Assembly (NCBI GenBank): GCA_030627085.1 | Contig: DAOUSS010000117.1 | Coordinates: 1 to 5,413, forward strand | DNA length: 5,413 bases | Direction of reading: 5' to 3' | From: Candidatus Stahliibacteriota bacterium | GTDB lineage: Bacteria > Hydrothermota > UBA3073 | In this document: one piece after another, positions 1 through 5,407 of the stretch | Layout: every line of letters begins with the position of its first letter | How positions within the stretch are numbered: position 1 is the stretch's first letter | Position numbers and translations under genes: made by a program | Notes under the pieces: generated by a model | What the model saw: only the letters and a program-made list of their open reading frames with translations | Told to the model about the DNA's origin: nothing | The model's database searches: none

Positions 1-80
1 ATTAGTTACTCAATAACTCAATTACCTGGTTACCTAATGACCAATTACCCAATAACTCAATAACCTAATTACCCATTGCC
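1..80. repeat. Imperfect tandem octamer array, copy 1 (unit about NNAATNAC)
   Basis: From base 2 the sequence divides into successive 8-base units ending in AC: 2-9, 10-17, 18-25, 26-33, 34-41, a 7-base unit 42-48, then 49-56, 57-64, 65-72 and a degenerate unit 73-80. Most fit NNAATNAC, for example TCAATAAC, TCAATTAC and CTAATGAC. Unit 26-33 (CTGGTTAC) and unit 73-80 (CCATTGCC) are diverged. The array may continue beyond the left window edge. It lies downstream of ymdB and has no coding potential that I trust. A second array with the same unit lies at 5213-5276. Function is unknown; it looks like a dispersed intergenic minisatellite. Confidence 0.8.
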
Positions 81-110
81 CATCTGTGTGCATCTGCGTT
101 TATCTGTGGT
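81..110. repeat. Decamer repeat, CATCTGTGTG type, copy 1
   Basis: Three back-to-back 10-base units are visible: CATCTGTGTG (81-90), CATCTGCGTT (91-100) and TATCTGTGGT (101-110). They follow the octamer array directly. The same octamer-to-decamer junction recurs near 5277. The ymdB stop codon (102-100) and its last three sense codons fall inside the third unit, so the repeat supplies the extreme C-terminus of YmdB. Similar ATCTGTG/CACAGAT strings are, from memory, common dispersed repeats in many bacterial genomes; I cannot verify this here. Confidence 0.7.
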
Positions 111-888
111 TAATTTCTTTAACAGGAAAATTTAATCTTTCTATTGAAACTGCCATACCAGTCTTCTCGTCAATCTCCACTACTACTCCATTAAATCTTT
201 CGTCTCCTTTTGCAATCTGTAGCCTTTTTGGAATGCCGTATATAAATCTCTCTATTGCCTCTTTTGGCCTTGCCCCTATTACAGAATTAAATGCCCCTGT
301 CATACCAACATCGGTTATAAAGGCGGTTCCTCCGGGAAGTATGCGTTCATCTGCTGTCTGTACATGTGTGTGTGTGCCTATTATGGCGGATACCTTTCCA
401 TCAAGCCAGAATGCTAATGCCTGCTTTTCAGCAGTTGTCTCTGTATGGAAATCTACAACTATTATTTTTGTTTTCTTTCTTATATTGATAGCTTCTTTGA
501 GTCCCGTTCTGAAAGGACAGTCTATGACAGAATTGACAAATGTCCTCCCGAGCAAATTTATGACACCAACCTTTCCATATATGTGTGAACCCATTCCTGG
601 GACACCCTCCGGGTAATTGAGTGGGCGGAGAACATCTCTGTTTCCCTTGTTGAGGTAAGGGATTATTTCCTTTTTATCCCAGAGGTGATTTCCTGTAGTT
701 ATACAGTCAATGCCTAGTGATTTCAGATTATTCACTATCGCCGGAGTAAGCCCAAATCCTCCTGCTGCATTCTCACCATTGGCAATCACAAAATCTATAT
801 GGTGTTTATCTTTCAGAAGAGGTATCACACTGGAGCATACCGCCCTACCGGGTCTACCATATATATCGCCTATAAAGAGTATCTTCAT
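100..888 (-). CDS. ymdB: YmdB-family metallophosphoesterase (TIGR00282 type)
   Basis: This 262-residue protein is a calcineurin-like metallophosphoesterase of the YmdB family. Characterised members hydrolyse 2',3'-cyclic nucleotides, and in Bacillus subtilis YmdB influences biofilm and motility programmes. The dinuclear metal ligands are all visible: D8 in the N-terminal GDIYGRPGR motif, E39-N40 in NGEN, N67-H68 in TGNHLWD, H148 in DFHTE, and H173 and H175 in GTHTHVQT. Length matches the family (about 260-265 residues), with no signal peptide or membrane segment. The start ATG (888-886) overlaps the rny stop as ATGA, so translation is probably coupled to rny, its usual neighbour. The last three codons and the stop lie in a CATCTGTG-type repeat, giving a tail ending NHR. 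Family assignment is secure; the in vivo substrate is inferred. Confidence 0.95.
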   Translation of the reverse strand: MKILFIGDIYGRPGRAVCSSVIPLLKDKHHIDFVIANGENAAGGFGLTPAIVNNLKSLGIDCITTGNHLWDKKEIIPYLNKGNRDVLRPLNYPEGVPGMGSHIYGKVGVINLLGRTFVNSVIDCPFRTGLKEAINIRKKTKIIVVDFHTETTAEKQALAFWLDGKVSAIIGTHTHVQTADERILPGGTAFITDVGMTGAFNSVIGARPKEAIERFIYGIPKRLQIAKGDERFNGVVVEIDEKTGMAVSIERLNFPVKEINHR

Positions 889-2447
889 TTTGCGAATTGT
901 ACAGCCCGTTTTTCCCTTACCACGATTACCTTTATCTGTCCAGGATATTTTAATTCTCCTTCTATCTTTTTGGCAACTCTATCTGCAAGGTCCTGTACCT
1001 CTTCGTCCTTTATTTCCTGTGGTTCTACGATAACCCTAATTTCTCTTCCTGCCTGGATAGCGTAAGCCTTATCCACACCTTTAAATGAGAGGGCAACTTC
1101 TTCTAATTTTTCTAACCTTTCAACATATGCTTCAAAGGTCTCCCTTCTTGCACCAGGTCTTGCACCGGATATTGCATCTGCTGCTTGAATTAACACAGCT
1201 ATCGGGGATAGAAACTCCACTGAGTCGTGGTGTGATGCGATAGCATTTACTATCTCCTCACTTTCGCCATTCCTTCTGGCAATCTCCGCCCCTATCTCCT
1301 GATGAGTTCCCACCTCATCTTGGCTTATTGCTTTGCCTATATCATGTAAAAGCCCCGCTCTCCTTGCAATCTCAGAGTCAAATTCGAGTTCCTGTGCCAT
1401 AAGGCTTGTCAGATTTGCTACCTCTTTTGAATGTTCTAACACATTCTGTCCATAACTTGTCCTGAATTTTAATTTTCCAAGCAGTTTAACGAGTTCTGGC
1501 GAAAGTCCTTTTATTCCCATTTCAATAATAGTTTCTTCTCCCACCTTTTGTAGATATGCCTCTATTTCCTTTTTTGATTCCTCATAGATCTCTTCTATCC
1601 GGGCAGGATGAATTCTACCATCTGTTATTAGTTTCTCAAGTGCCATTTTTGCAATTTCTCTCTTTATAGGATCAAACGAGGAAATTGTAACAACCTCGGG
1701 CGTATCATCTATAAGTAGGTCAACACCAGTTGCGAGTTCAAATGCTTTAATATTTCTGCCCTCTCTGCCAATTAGTCTTCCCTTCACTTCATCCGATGGC
1801 AGATCTACAGTTGTTACAGTTGATTCTATGGTGCGTGCCTGGGCATATCTCTGAATTGCGAGCGTTATAATTTTCTTTGCCTCTTTTTCTGCCTCTCTGT
1901 TTGCCTTTTCTTTGATCTCGTATATCTTTTGCATTGCCTCATGCCTTGTCTCATCTTCAAGAGTCGCCATAAGGGCTTTTTTCGCTTCTTCTTTTGACAT
2001 ACCTGCTATTTTCTCAAGTTTTTCCCTCTCCTCTGATAACAATCTCTCAACTTCCTTCTCCTTAATTTCTAGCTGACGTTCGTTGGATAAGATAACCTTT
2101 TCCCTTCGTTCTATTTCCCTTTCCTTTCTTGTTATTAGATCACCTCTCCGTTCTGTATTCTTCTCTTTTTCCTCAAGAGTGCGTTCTCTCCGCTCCAATT
2201 CTCTTGTTTTGTTACTTGTTTCCTGTTCAAATTCGGTCTTTCTTCTGGTCCATTCAGCCTTTGTATCAAGTTCTGCTACCCTCCTATATTTTTCGGCCTC
2301 TTTCTCTGCCTCTTTTATGATTCTTTCTGCCTCTTTTTCTGCTTCTATTCTCTGTTTTAGAGAGGCAGCCCTTGCAAAATAGAAACCTATTATTACACCT
2401 GCTGTTATCGCCACAATTCCGATTATTACTGTCGGCATTATCGTCAT
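885..2447 (-). CDS. rny: Ribonuclease Y (membrane-anchored endoribonuclease)
   Basis: This is a 520-residue RNase Y, the endonuclease that initiates mRNA decay at the inner face of the membrane. Domains in order are an N-terminal transmembrane helix (about residues 5-26), a long charged coiled coil rich in E, K and R (about 30-205), a KH RNA-binding domain with the GRLIGREGRN loop (223-232), and an HD domain with the metal-binding HD at H368-D369 in LLHDIGKA, followed by SHHD at 406-409. It ends in the usual IKVIVVREKRAVQFAK tail. Length and HD position match the Bacillus subtilis enzyme as I know it. The start at 2447 is supported by AGGAGGAG just upstream; an in-frame ATG three codons later is less well spaced. 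The gene follows the 6S RNA and overlaps ymdB by ATGA. Nothing appears broken. Confidence 0.97.
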   Translation of the reverse strand: MTIMPTVIIGIVAITAGVIIGFYFARAASLKQRIEAEKEAERIIKEAEKEAEKYRRVAELDTKAEWTRRKTEFEQETSNKTRELERRERTLEEKEKNTERRGDLITRKEREIERREKVILSNERQLEIKEKEVERLLSEEREKLEKIAGMSKEEAKKALMATLEDETRHEAMQKIYEIKEKANREAEKEAKKIITLAIQRYAQARTIESTVTTVDLPSDEVKGRLIGREGRNIKAFELATGVDLLIDDTPEVVTISSFDPIKREIAKMALEKLITDGRIHPARIEEIYEESKKEIEAYLQKVGEETIIEMGIKGLSPELVKLLGKLKFRTSYGQNVLEHSKEVANLTSLMAQELEFDSEIARRAGLLHDIGKAISQDEVGTHQEIGAEIARRNGESEEIVNAIASHHDSVEFLSPIAVLIQAADAISGARPGARRETFEAYVERLEKLEEVALSFKGVDKAYAIQAGREIRVIVEPQEIKDEEVQDLADRVAKKIEGELKYPGQIKVIVVREKRAVQFAK

Positions 2448-2449
2448 AG

Positions 2450-2457
2450 CTCCTCCT
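2450..2457 (-). promoter_or_regulatory. Strong Shine-Dalgarno of rny
   Basis: The minus strand reads AGGAGGAG, then CT, then the ATG at 2447. It is the only strong Shine-Dalgarno among the minus-strand genes here and fixes the rny start. A second ATG at 2438 would lie about 11-13 bases from the same element, which is less favourable. Confidence 0.85.
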
Positions 2458-2492
2458 GGTTAAAGTGCTTCTTAAATTGGTAAATAACTCAT

Positions 2493-2659
2493 AAAAAAAG
2501 GGTTCTCCGCCAGTTGCCGTGTGACACTTCATCCTATGAACTCTAAACTCAGGTGGGTATCCCTTTCCCTCACCTTAGCGAGAGAAATAAGGACCCCCGA
2601 TGTTTTGGTGTTAGCTCAGGATTTAGATGTCATCACGAGCACGACAGGGAACCCTTTTT
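2493..2659 (-). ncRNA. ssrS: 6S RNA
   Basis: This is the probable 6S RNA, which binds housekeeping RNA polymerase holoenzyme by mimicking an open promoter and represses transcription in stationary phase. The ends form a perfect 11-bp closing stem: AAAAAGGGTTC (2659-2649) pairs with GAACCCTTTTT (2505-2495), followed by further T residues. Inside, GTGA (2637-2634) can pair with TCAC (2524-2521), and CATC (2629-2626) with GATG (2532-2529). The two strands of the large internal bubble contain CCTGAGCTAACACC (2620-2607) and ACCTGAGTTTAGAGTTCA (2554-2537), which resemble the conserved central region of the family. An apical arm begins with GGGT (2596-2593) and closes with ACCC (2557-2554). Length of about 167 nt and the position after zapA are classic. 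The 5' arm overlaps the zapA 3' end. I see no convincing dedicated promoter inside zapA, so it may be processed from a longer transcript. Exact ends are inferred. Confidence 0.88.
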
Positions 2660-2917
2660 AATTCTTTCAAGATTGGTAATGCCCCTTTCTATCATTCGTA
2701 TAAGCTCTTCGTTTTTTTGCCTCTCCTCCATGAGTTCGTCAGCCAGATTCAGAGAGACAAGAAGGGCAATATCAGGAAGAGATTTTATCTTGCTTAACCT
2801 ACCTATCTCTTTGTACTTGCTATCTACATAATCGAAAACCTTTTTTGCATATTCATCACTCTCTTCCTTATAATCGAGCTCATACTCTCTATCAAATATT
2901 TTTATCTTTTTTTTCAT
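2633..2917 (-). CDS. zapA: Cell division protein ZapA
   Basis: This 94-residue protein matches ZapA, the small FtsZ-associated factor that bundles FtsZ filaments at midcell. The N-terminal beta-hairpin head reads KIKIFDREYELDYKEESDEY (4-23). It is followed by the typical helix VFDYVDSKYKEI (27-38), a middle segment SLPDIALLVSLNLADELM (46-63), and a C-terminal coiled coil used for dimer and tetramer formation. Length is close to the usual 90-110 residues. The start ATG at 2917 overlaps the end of the ZapB-like gene by 26 bases, implying coupled translation. There is no clear Shine-Dalgarno; a small inverted repeat (AGGG-TTTT-CCCT, 2924-2935) lies just upstream. The last eight codons, giving KGSLSCS and the stop, also form the 5' arm of the 6S RNA. 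The Ser/Cys-rich tail therefore probably reflects RNA constraint rather than protein function. Confidence 0.92.
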   Translation of the reverse strand: MKKKIKIFDREYELDYKEESDEYAKKVFDYVDSKYKEIGRLSKIKSLPDIALLVSLNLADELMEERQKNEELIRMIERGITNLERIKKGSLSCS

Positions 2918-3101
2918 TATTTAAGGGTTTTCCCTGGGTGCCGAGAAGAATATCAATGCTTTCCAATACGCCTTTCAATTTTTCTATCGCTTTCGTCTCT
3001 TTTCCTATAAATTGTTTGTTAACTTCTTTTAAGTGTTTATTTTCTTTCTTTAATTTACTGACAATCTTGCCTATTTCATCTATTTTTTTGAGTAGATCCA
3101 T
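2892..3101 (-). CDS. Small coiled-coil protein, ZapB-like
   Basis: This gene encodes 69 residues from the ATG at 3101, starting MDLLKKIDEIGKIVSKLKK. It is predicted to be almost entirely helical, with heptad-like L/I spacing over residues 3-52, a basic middle, and a Lys/Asn-rich disordered tail. The segment KAIEKLKGVLESIDILL resembles the end of small coiled-coil proteins encoded directly before zapA in many Gram-negative genomes. Some of those are annotated ZapB or TIGR02449, cell-division factors that bridge ZapA to the rest of the divisome. The assignment rests on shape and neighbourhood, not on a catalytic motif. An alternative TTG start at 3116 would add five residues and sit one base after the pheT stop, with only a weak GAGAG upstream. 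The 3' end overlaps zapA by 26 bases. Confidence 0.7.
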   Translation of the reverse strand: MDLLKKIDEIGKIVSKLKKENKHLKEVNKQFIGKETKAIEKLKGVLESIDILLGTQGKPLNNEKKDKNI

Positions 3102-3117
3102 AATTGCCAAAGTCAAT

Positions 3118-5076
3118 TTACTTGTCTCTCAATACCGCATCATACTCTCTGAGCAGGTCATTTGTTATTGAGGCAACGATAGGGTCTATATCTGCCTTTT
3201 TTAATGTGCAGTCTTTTCCTCTGAAACAGAACCGCAGTCCAACAGCTACCTTATCCGAGGGTATCTCGTTGCCTTTATAATAGTCAAATATTGTCAGATT
3301 TTCAAGGATATCAGGGCTCTTTTTTCTTGCAAAGTCAAGAATAGCAATAGCAGGTACTTCCTTATTAACAATTATAGATATATCTCTCATAATACACGGG
3401 AATTTGGATATCGGATTATACATATATCTTCCTATGGGTTTAAGTCTGCTTATATCAAGTTCTATACCATATACTGGAAAGTCGATATCCAGCTTTTTAA
3501 GCATCTCATGTTTAAACCTGCCCATATATCCTAAGATGTTCTTCCCAAGTTTTATGCTGCAGCCAGGACCGTAATTCTGGGTGCAAGAGGACACAATATT
3601 CCACCCTTCAAGGTTGATTATTTCAAACATTGCCTCCAGTATCCCCTTCAGGTCAGCAAAATCTACATCTCCGGATGTCCATAAGGGATCTCTTGCCCTT
3701 TCTCCTGCTATAATGGCTGCGAGTTCAGTGTGCTCAATATTTTTATTATTCCGATTAAATACTCTACCCACCTCAAATATACGGAGATTGGCAGTCCCAT
3801 ATGACTTATTATAAGCAAAAACAGAGAGAAGTCCTTCTATGATATTGGTTCTGAGAGTATGCATATCTTCCCTCATCCAATTCATGATTTTAATATCACC
3901 ATTTCTGACGAGAGGCAGTGTATAGACTTCGTTGAAACCAAGTGTCACCATGGCGTCCTTTATTTTGTTCTCGAAAGACTTTTCTTCTTCTATTATAAGA
4001 GAGGATGGCATCTCGGGTGCAAAATTATCATAACCCTTGAGTCTTGCAATCTCCTCTATTAGGTCGACTTCAAAGGATATATCCCTTCTGTATGATGGAA
4101 TTTTAATCCATTCATCTTCTTTTTCGAATCCGAGTCTTTCAATACAGATGAGGATTTCATCTTCTAACAGAGAGGAGCCAAGTATCCGATTAACAGATTC
4201 TGTGGATATTTTTAGCAATTTCTTTTCAATCTTACGAGGATACTCGTCAATTATACCTTCTGATTTTGCCTCGTAATAATCCTCTAATAGTGTCATCACC
4301 CTGTATAGTGCTATATCCGTCATCTCCACATCTCCTCCCCTTTCAAATCTATAGGATGCCTCCGTAGAAATTTCAAGTTTTTTACCTCCTTTCCTTATTA
4401 TTATGGGGTCAAAGTATGCACTTTCTATCAGGACATTTTTTGTGGTATCCGTTACCATTGTGTCACTTCCACCCATAATTCCGGCGACCGCAACCGGTGT
4501 TTCTTTGTCACATATAAGTAGCACATCGTCTGGCATTTCCCTCTTTATACCATCAAGCGTCGTAATGAACTCGCCTTTTTGGGAAGTTCTTACATCAATA
4601 TTTCCCGATATCTTATCGAGGTCAAAAATGTGTATCGGTTGTGCGGTCTCGTACATAACATAATTACCTATATCGGCAATATTGTCCTGTGGGATAGAAC
4701 CAGCTGCTATAAGTCTTTCTTTGATCCACCTGGGTGTTTCCTTTGCCTGTATATTTCTTACAACTCCGCAGGAGTATCTACAGCATAAAGTGGAATTGTC
4801 AATTTTTACACTAATACTATCCAATTTTTTATAGGAGGTCTTATATTTTGGGAGTTTTAGTTTTTTATTCAGGAATATTGCGACTTCCCTTGCTACTCCC
4901 CACATTCCAAGCAGATCGGGTCTTTGAGAGGTAATTTCTATGTCAAATATGGTATCATCTCCAATTTGCAAGATCTCCTCTATCTCCAGTCCCATATTAG
5001 AGAAGAGATTGGCAATTTTACGGATATCATCTCCCGTGTCTACCAGTTCTCGAAGCCAGGCAAAACTAACCCTCAT
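3118..5076 (-). CDS. pheT: Phenylalanine--tRNA ligase beta subunit, short form lacking the EMAP-like domain
   Basis: This 652-residue protein is PheT, which with PheS forms the (alpha-beta)2 phenylalanyl-tRNA synthetase. The N-terminus MRVSFAWLRELVD is typical. At about residue 36 it passes directly from MGLEIEEI to GDDTIFDIEITSQRPDLLG (39-57), so the OB-fold EMAP/tRNA-binding domain normally inserted here appears to be missing. That explains the length against about 800 residues. The B3/B4 editing domain follows, with QPIHIFD (H149), VLIESAYF (E218) and STEASYRFERGGD (T238); these align with the editing residues H261, E334 and T354 of the E. coli enzyme with nearly the same spacing. Then come B5 (about 285-355, with PSYRRDI), the inactive synthetase-like core (365-545), and a C-terminal FDX-ACB anticodon-binding domain (about 555-650, with YKGNEIPSDK). 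pheS is not adjacent in the window. The start codon lies six bases after a -10 box, without a Shine-Dalgarno. Confidence 0.95.
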   Translation of the reverse strand: MRVSFAWLRELVDTGDDIRKIANLFSNMGLEIEEILQIGDDTIFDIEITSQRPDLLGMWGVAREVAIFLNKKLKLPKYKTSYKKLDSISVKIDNSTLCCRYSCGVVRNIQAKETPRWIKERLIAAGSIPQDNIADIGNYVMYETAQPIHIFDLDKISGNIDVRTSQKGEFITTLDGIKREMPDDVLLICDKETPVAVAGIMGGSDTMVTDTTKNVLIESAYFDPIIIRKGGKKLEISTEASYRFERGGDVEMTDIALYRVMTLLEDYYEAKSEGIIDEYPRKIEKKLLKISTESVNRILGSSLLEDEILICIERLGFEKEDEWIKIPSYRRDISFEVDLIEEIARLKGYDNFAPEMPSSLIIEEEKSFENKIKDAMVTLGFNEVYTLPLVRNGDIKIMNWMREDMHTLRTNIIEGLLSVFAYNKSYGTANLRIFEVGRVFNRNNKNIEHTELAAIIAGERARDPLWTSGDVDFADLKGILEAMFEIINLEGWNIVSSCTQNYGPGCSIKLGKNILGYMGRFKHEMLKKLDIDFPVYGIELDISRLKPIGRYMYNPISKFPCIMRDISIIVNKEVPAIAILDFARKKSPDILENLTIFDYYKGNEIPSDKVAVGLRFCFRGKDCTLKKADIDPIVASITNDLLREYDAVLRDK

Positions 5077-5082
5077 AGTTTA

Positions 5083-5111
5083 AGTATAACATATTTTTTT
5101 TACTTTGTCAA
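5083..5111 (-). promoter_or_regulatory. Near-consensus sigma-70-type promoter of pheT
   Basis: On the minus strand, a perfect -35 TTGACA (5111-5106) and a -10 TATACT (5088-5083) are separated by exactly 17 bases. A TG one base before the -10 forms an extended element (TGTTATACT). The spacer is A-rich. Only TAAACT separates the -10 from the pheT ATG at 5076, so the usual start distance places +1 at or within a base or two of the A of the start codon. The promoter could drive pheT through ymdB. Confidence 0.85.
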
Positions 5112-5130
5112 CCTTTTTTCTTTATTTTTT

Positions 5131-5184
5131 TGACACAGATTAACACAGATTGTACAGATTTTAGATTACAGATTGTAGATTATA
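5131..5184. repeat. ACAGAT-type short tandem repeats, inverse of the CATCTGTG decamers
   Basis: Units CACAGAT, CACAGAT, TACAGAT, TTAGAT, TACAGAT and GTAGAT follow one another, first with a 10-base period (5131-5160) and then a roughly 7-base period (to about 5180). Read on the other strand they give ATCTGTGTTA-type units related to the decamers at 81-110 and 5277-5296, but in opposite orientation. They sit immediately upstream of the pheT -35 region. No protein or RNA product is apparent. Confidence 0.65.
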
Positions 5185-5192
5185 GTATCATC

Positions 5193-5208
5193 GCGGCTGG
5201 GAAGTCGC
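5193..5208. repeat. REP-like hairpin
   Basis: GCGGCT (5193-5198) can pair with AGTCGC (5203-5208) around a GGGA loop. This gives a 6-bp stem with one G-U wobble in one RNA orientation. It is a GC-rich island in AT-rich spacer DNA. Its minus-strand form, GGAAGCGACTTCCCAGCCGC, resembles repetitive extragenic palindromes mobilised by REP-associated tyrosine transposases. No such transposase is present here, so the assignment is tentative. Confidence 0.45.
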
Positions 5209-5212
5209 TTCC

Positions 5213-5276
5213 ATAATTACATAATAACTCAATTACTTAATAACCCAATGACGAAATGACCTAATTACCCAATGAC
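5213..5276. repeat. Perfectly phased octamer array, copy 2 (8 units of NNAATNAC)
   Basis: Sixty-four bases divide into eight consecutive octamers without a phase change. All eight fit NNAATNAC: AAT and AC are invariant, while the first two bases and the sixth base vary (sixth base T, A, T, A, G, G, T, G). The orientation is the same as in copy 1. The array lies between the pheT promoter region and the divergent promoter. Confidence 0.8.
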
Positions 5277-5296
5277 CATTTGTGTGCATCTGTGAT
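5277..5296. repeat. Decamer repeat, copy 2
   Basis: CATTTGTGTG (5277-5286) and CATCTGTGAT (5287-5296) follow the octamers without a gap, as in copy 1. Comparing 65-98 with 5261-5294 across the octamer-decamer junction gives 30 identities in 34 positions by eye. The two composites are therefore related, not coincidentally similar. Confidence 0.65.
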
Positions 5297-5325
5297 AGTA
5301 TCATTTGAGCCCCTGAAGAAAAAGA

Positions 5326-5354
5326 TTGACTTCTCTGCTGAAGTATGATATAAT
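5326..5354 (+). promoter_or_regulatory. Near-consensus promoter for the divergent downstream gene
   Basis: On the plus strand, TTGACT (5326-5331) and a perfect TATAAT (5349-5354) are separated by 17 bases. A TG at 5346-5347 gives an extended -10. Transcription would begin near 5361, leaving a leader of roughly 45 nt before the ATG at 5408. It points away from pheT, making the spacer a divergent promoter region. Confidence 0.85.
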
Positions 5355-5395
5355 TTTTCTTGTATGACTTTTGTCAACTTTTCTGGGCATAATCT

Positions 5396-5403
5396 AAAGG
5401 GGG
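5396..5403 (+). promoter_or_regulatory. Ribosome-binding site of the gene starting at 5408
   Basis: AAAGGGGG ends four bases before an ATG at 5408-5410. It is a purine-rich Shine-Dalgarno-like element, and together with the upstream promoter it supports a real gene start at the window edge. Confidence 0.6.
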
Positions 5404-5407
5404 CTCA

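Larger units (their letters stand above)
5182..5304. repeat. Segment bounded by a perfect 10-bp direct repeat (ATAGTATCAT)
   Basis: ATAGTATCAT occurs at 5182-5191 and again at 5295-5304. The 103 bases between them contain exactly the REP-like hairpin, the octamer array and the decamers. This arrangement looks like a small inserted cassette with a target duplication, or recombination between short homologies. In AT-rich DNA a chance 10-bp match remains possible, so the cassette boundaries are a hypothesis. Confidence 0.45.

Noticed and set aside
1..80. Possible CRISPR array
   Set aside because: The units are 8 bases with no spacers and no cas genes nearby; it is a simple tandem repeat.
1..99. 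Intrinsic terminator after ymdB
   Set aside because: No GC-rich hairpin followed by a T-run is visible on the minus strand; only AT-rich repeats are present. Termination may be Rho-dependent or lie outside the window.
86..616. 176-residue plus-strand open frame
   Set aside because: It lies antisense to ymdB, which has all its metal-binding motifs. The translation is low-complexity and matches no family I recognise, with no good ribosome-binding site.
2284..2532. 82-residue minus-strand open frame starting in the 6S RNA
   Set aside because: It overlaps the 6S RNA and the rny 5' end in another frame. Its composition (runs of R, N and K) is what an out-of-frame reading of the coiled-coil codons gives.
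2659..2700. Dedicated 6S RNA promoter inside zapA
   Set aside because: The best -10-like hexamer (AAGAAT, 2666-2661) matches four of six and has no -35 at the right distance, so I did not annotate it.
2553..2831. 92-residue plus-strand open frame
   Set aside because: It is antisense to the 6S RNA and zapA, both strongly supported, and has no recognisable domain.
5349..5385. Second minus-strand promoter, TTGACA at 5380-5375 with a downstream TATATC
   Set aside because: The best -10 has only four matching bases at a 19-base spacing, and a far better pheT promoter exists at 5083-5111.
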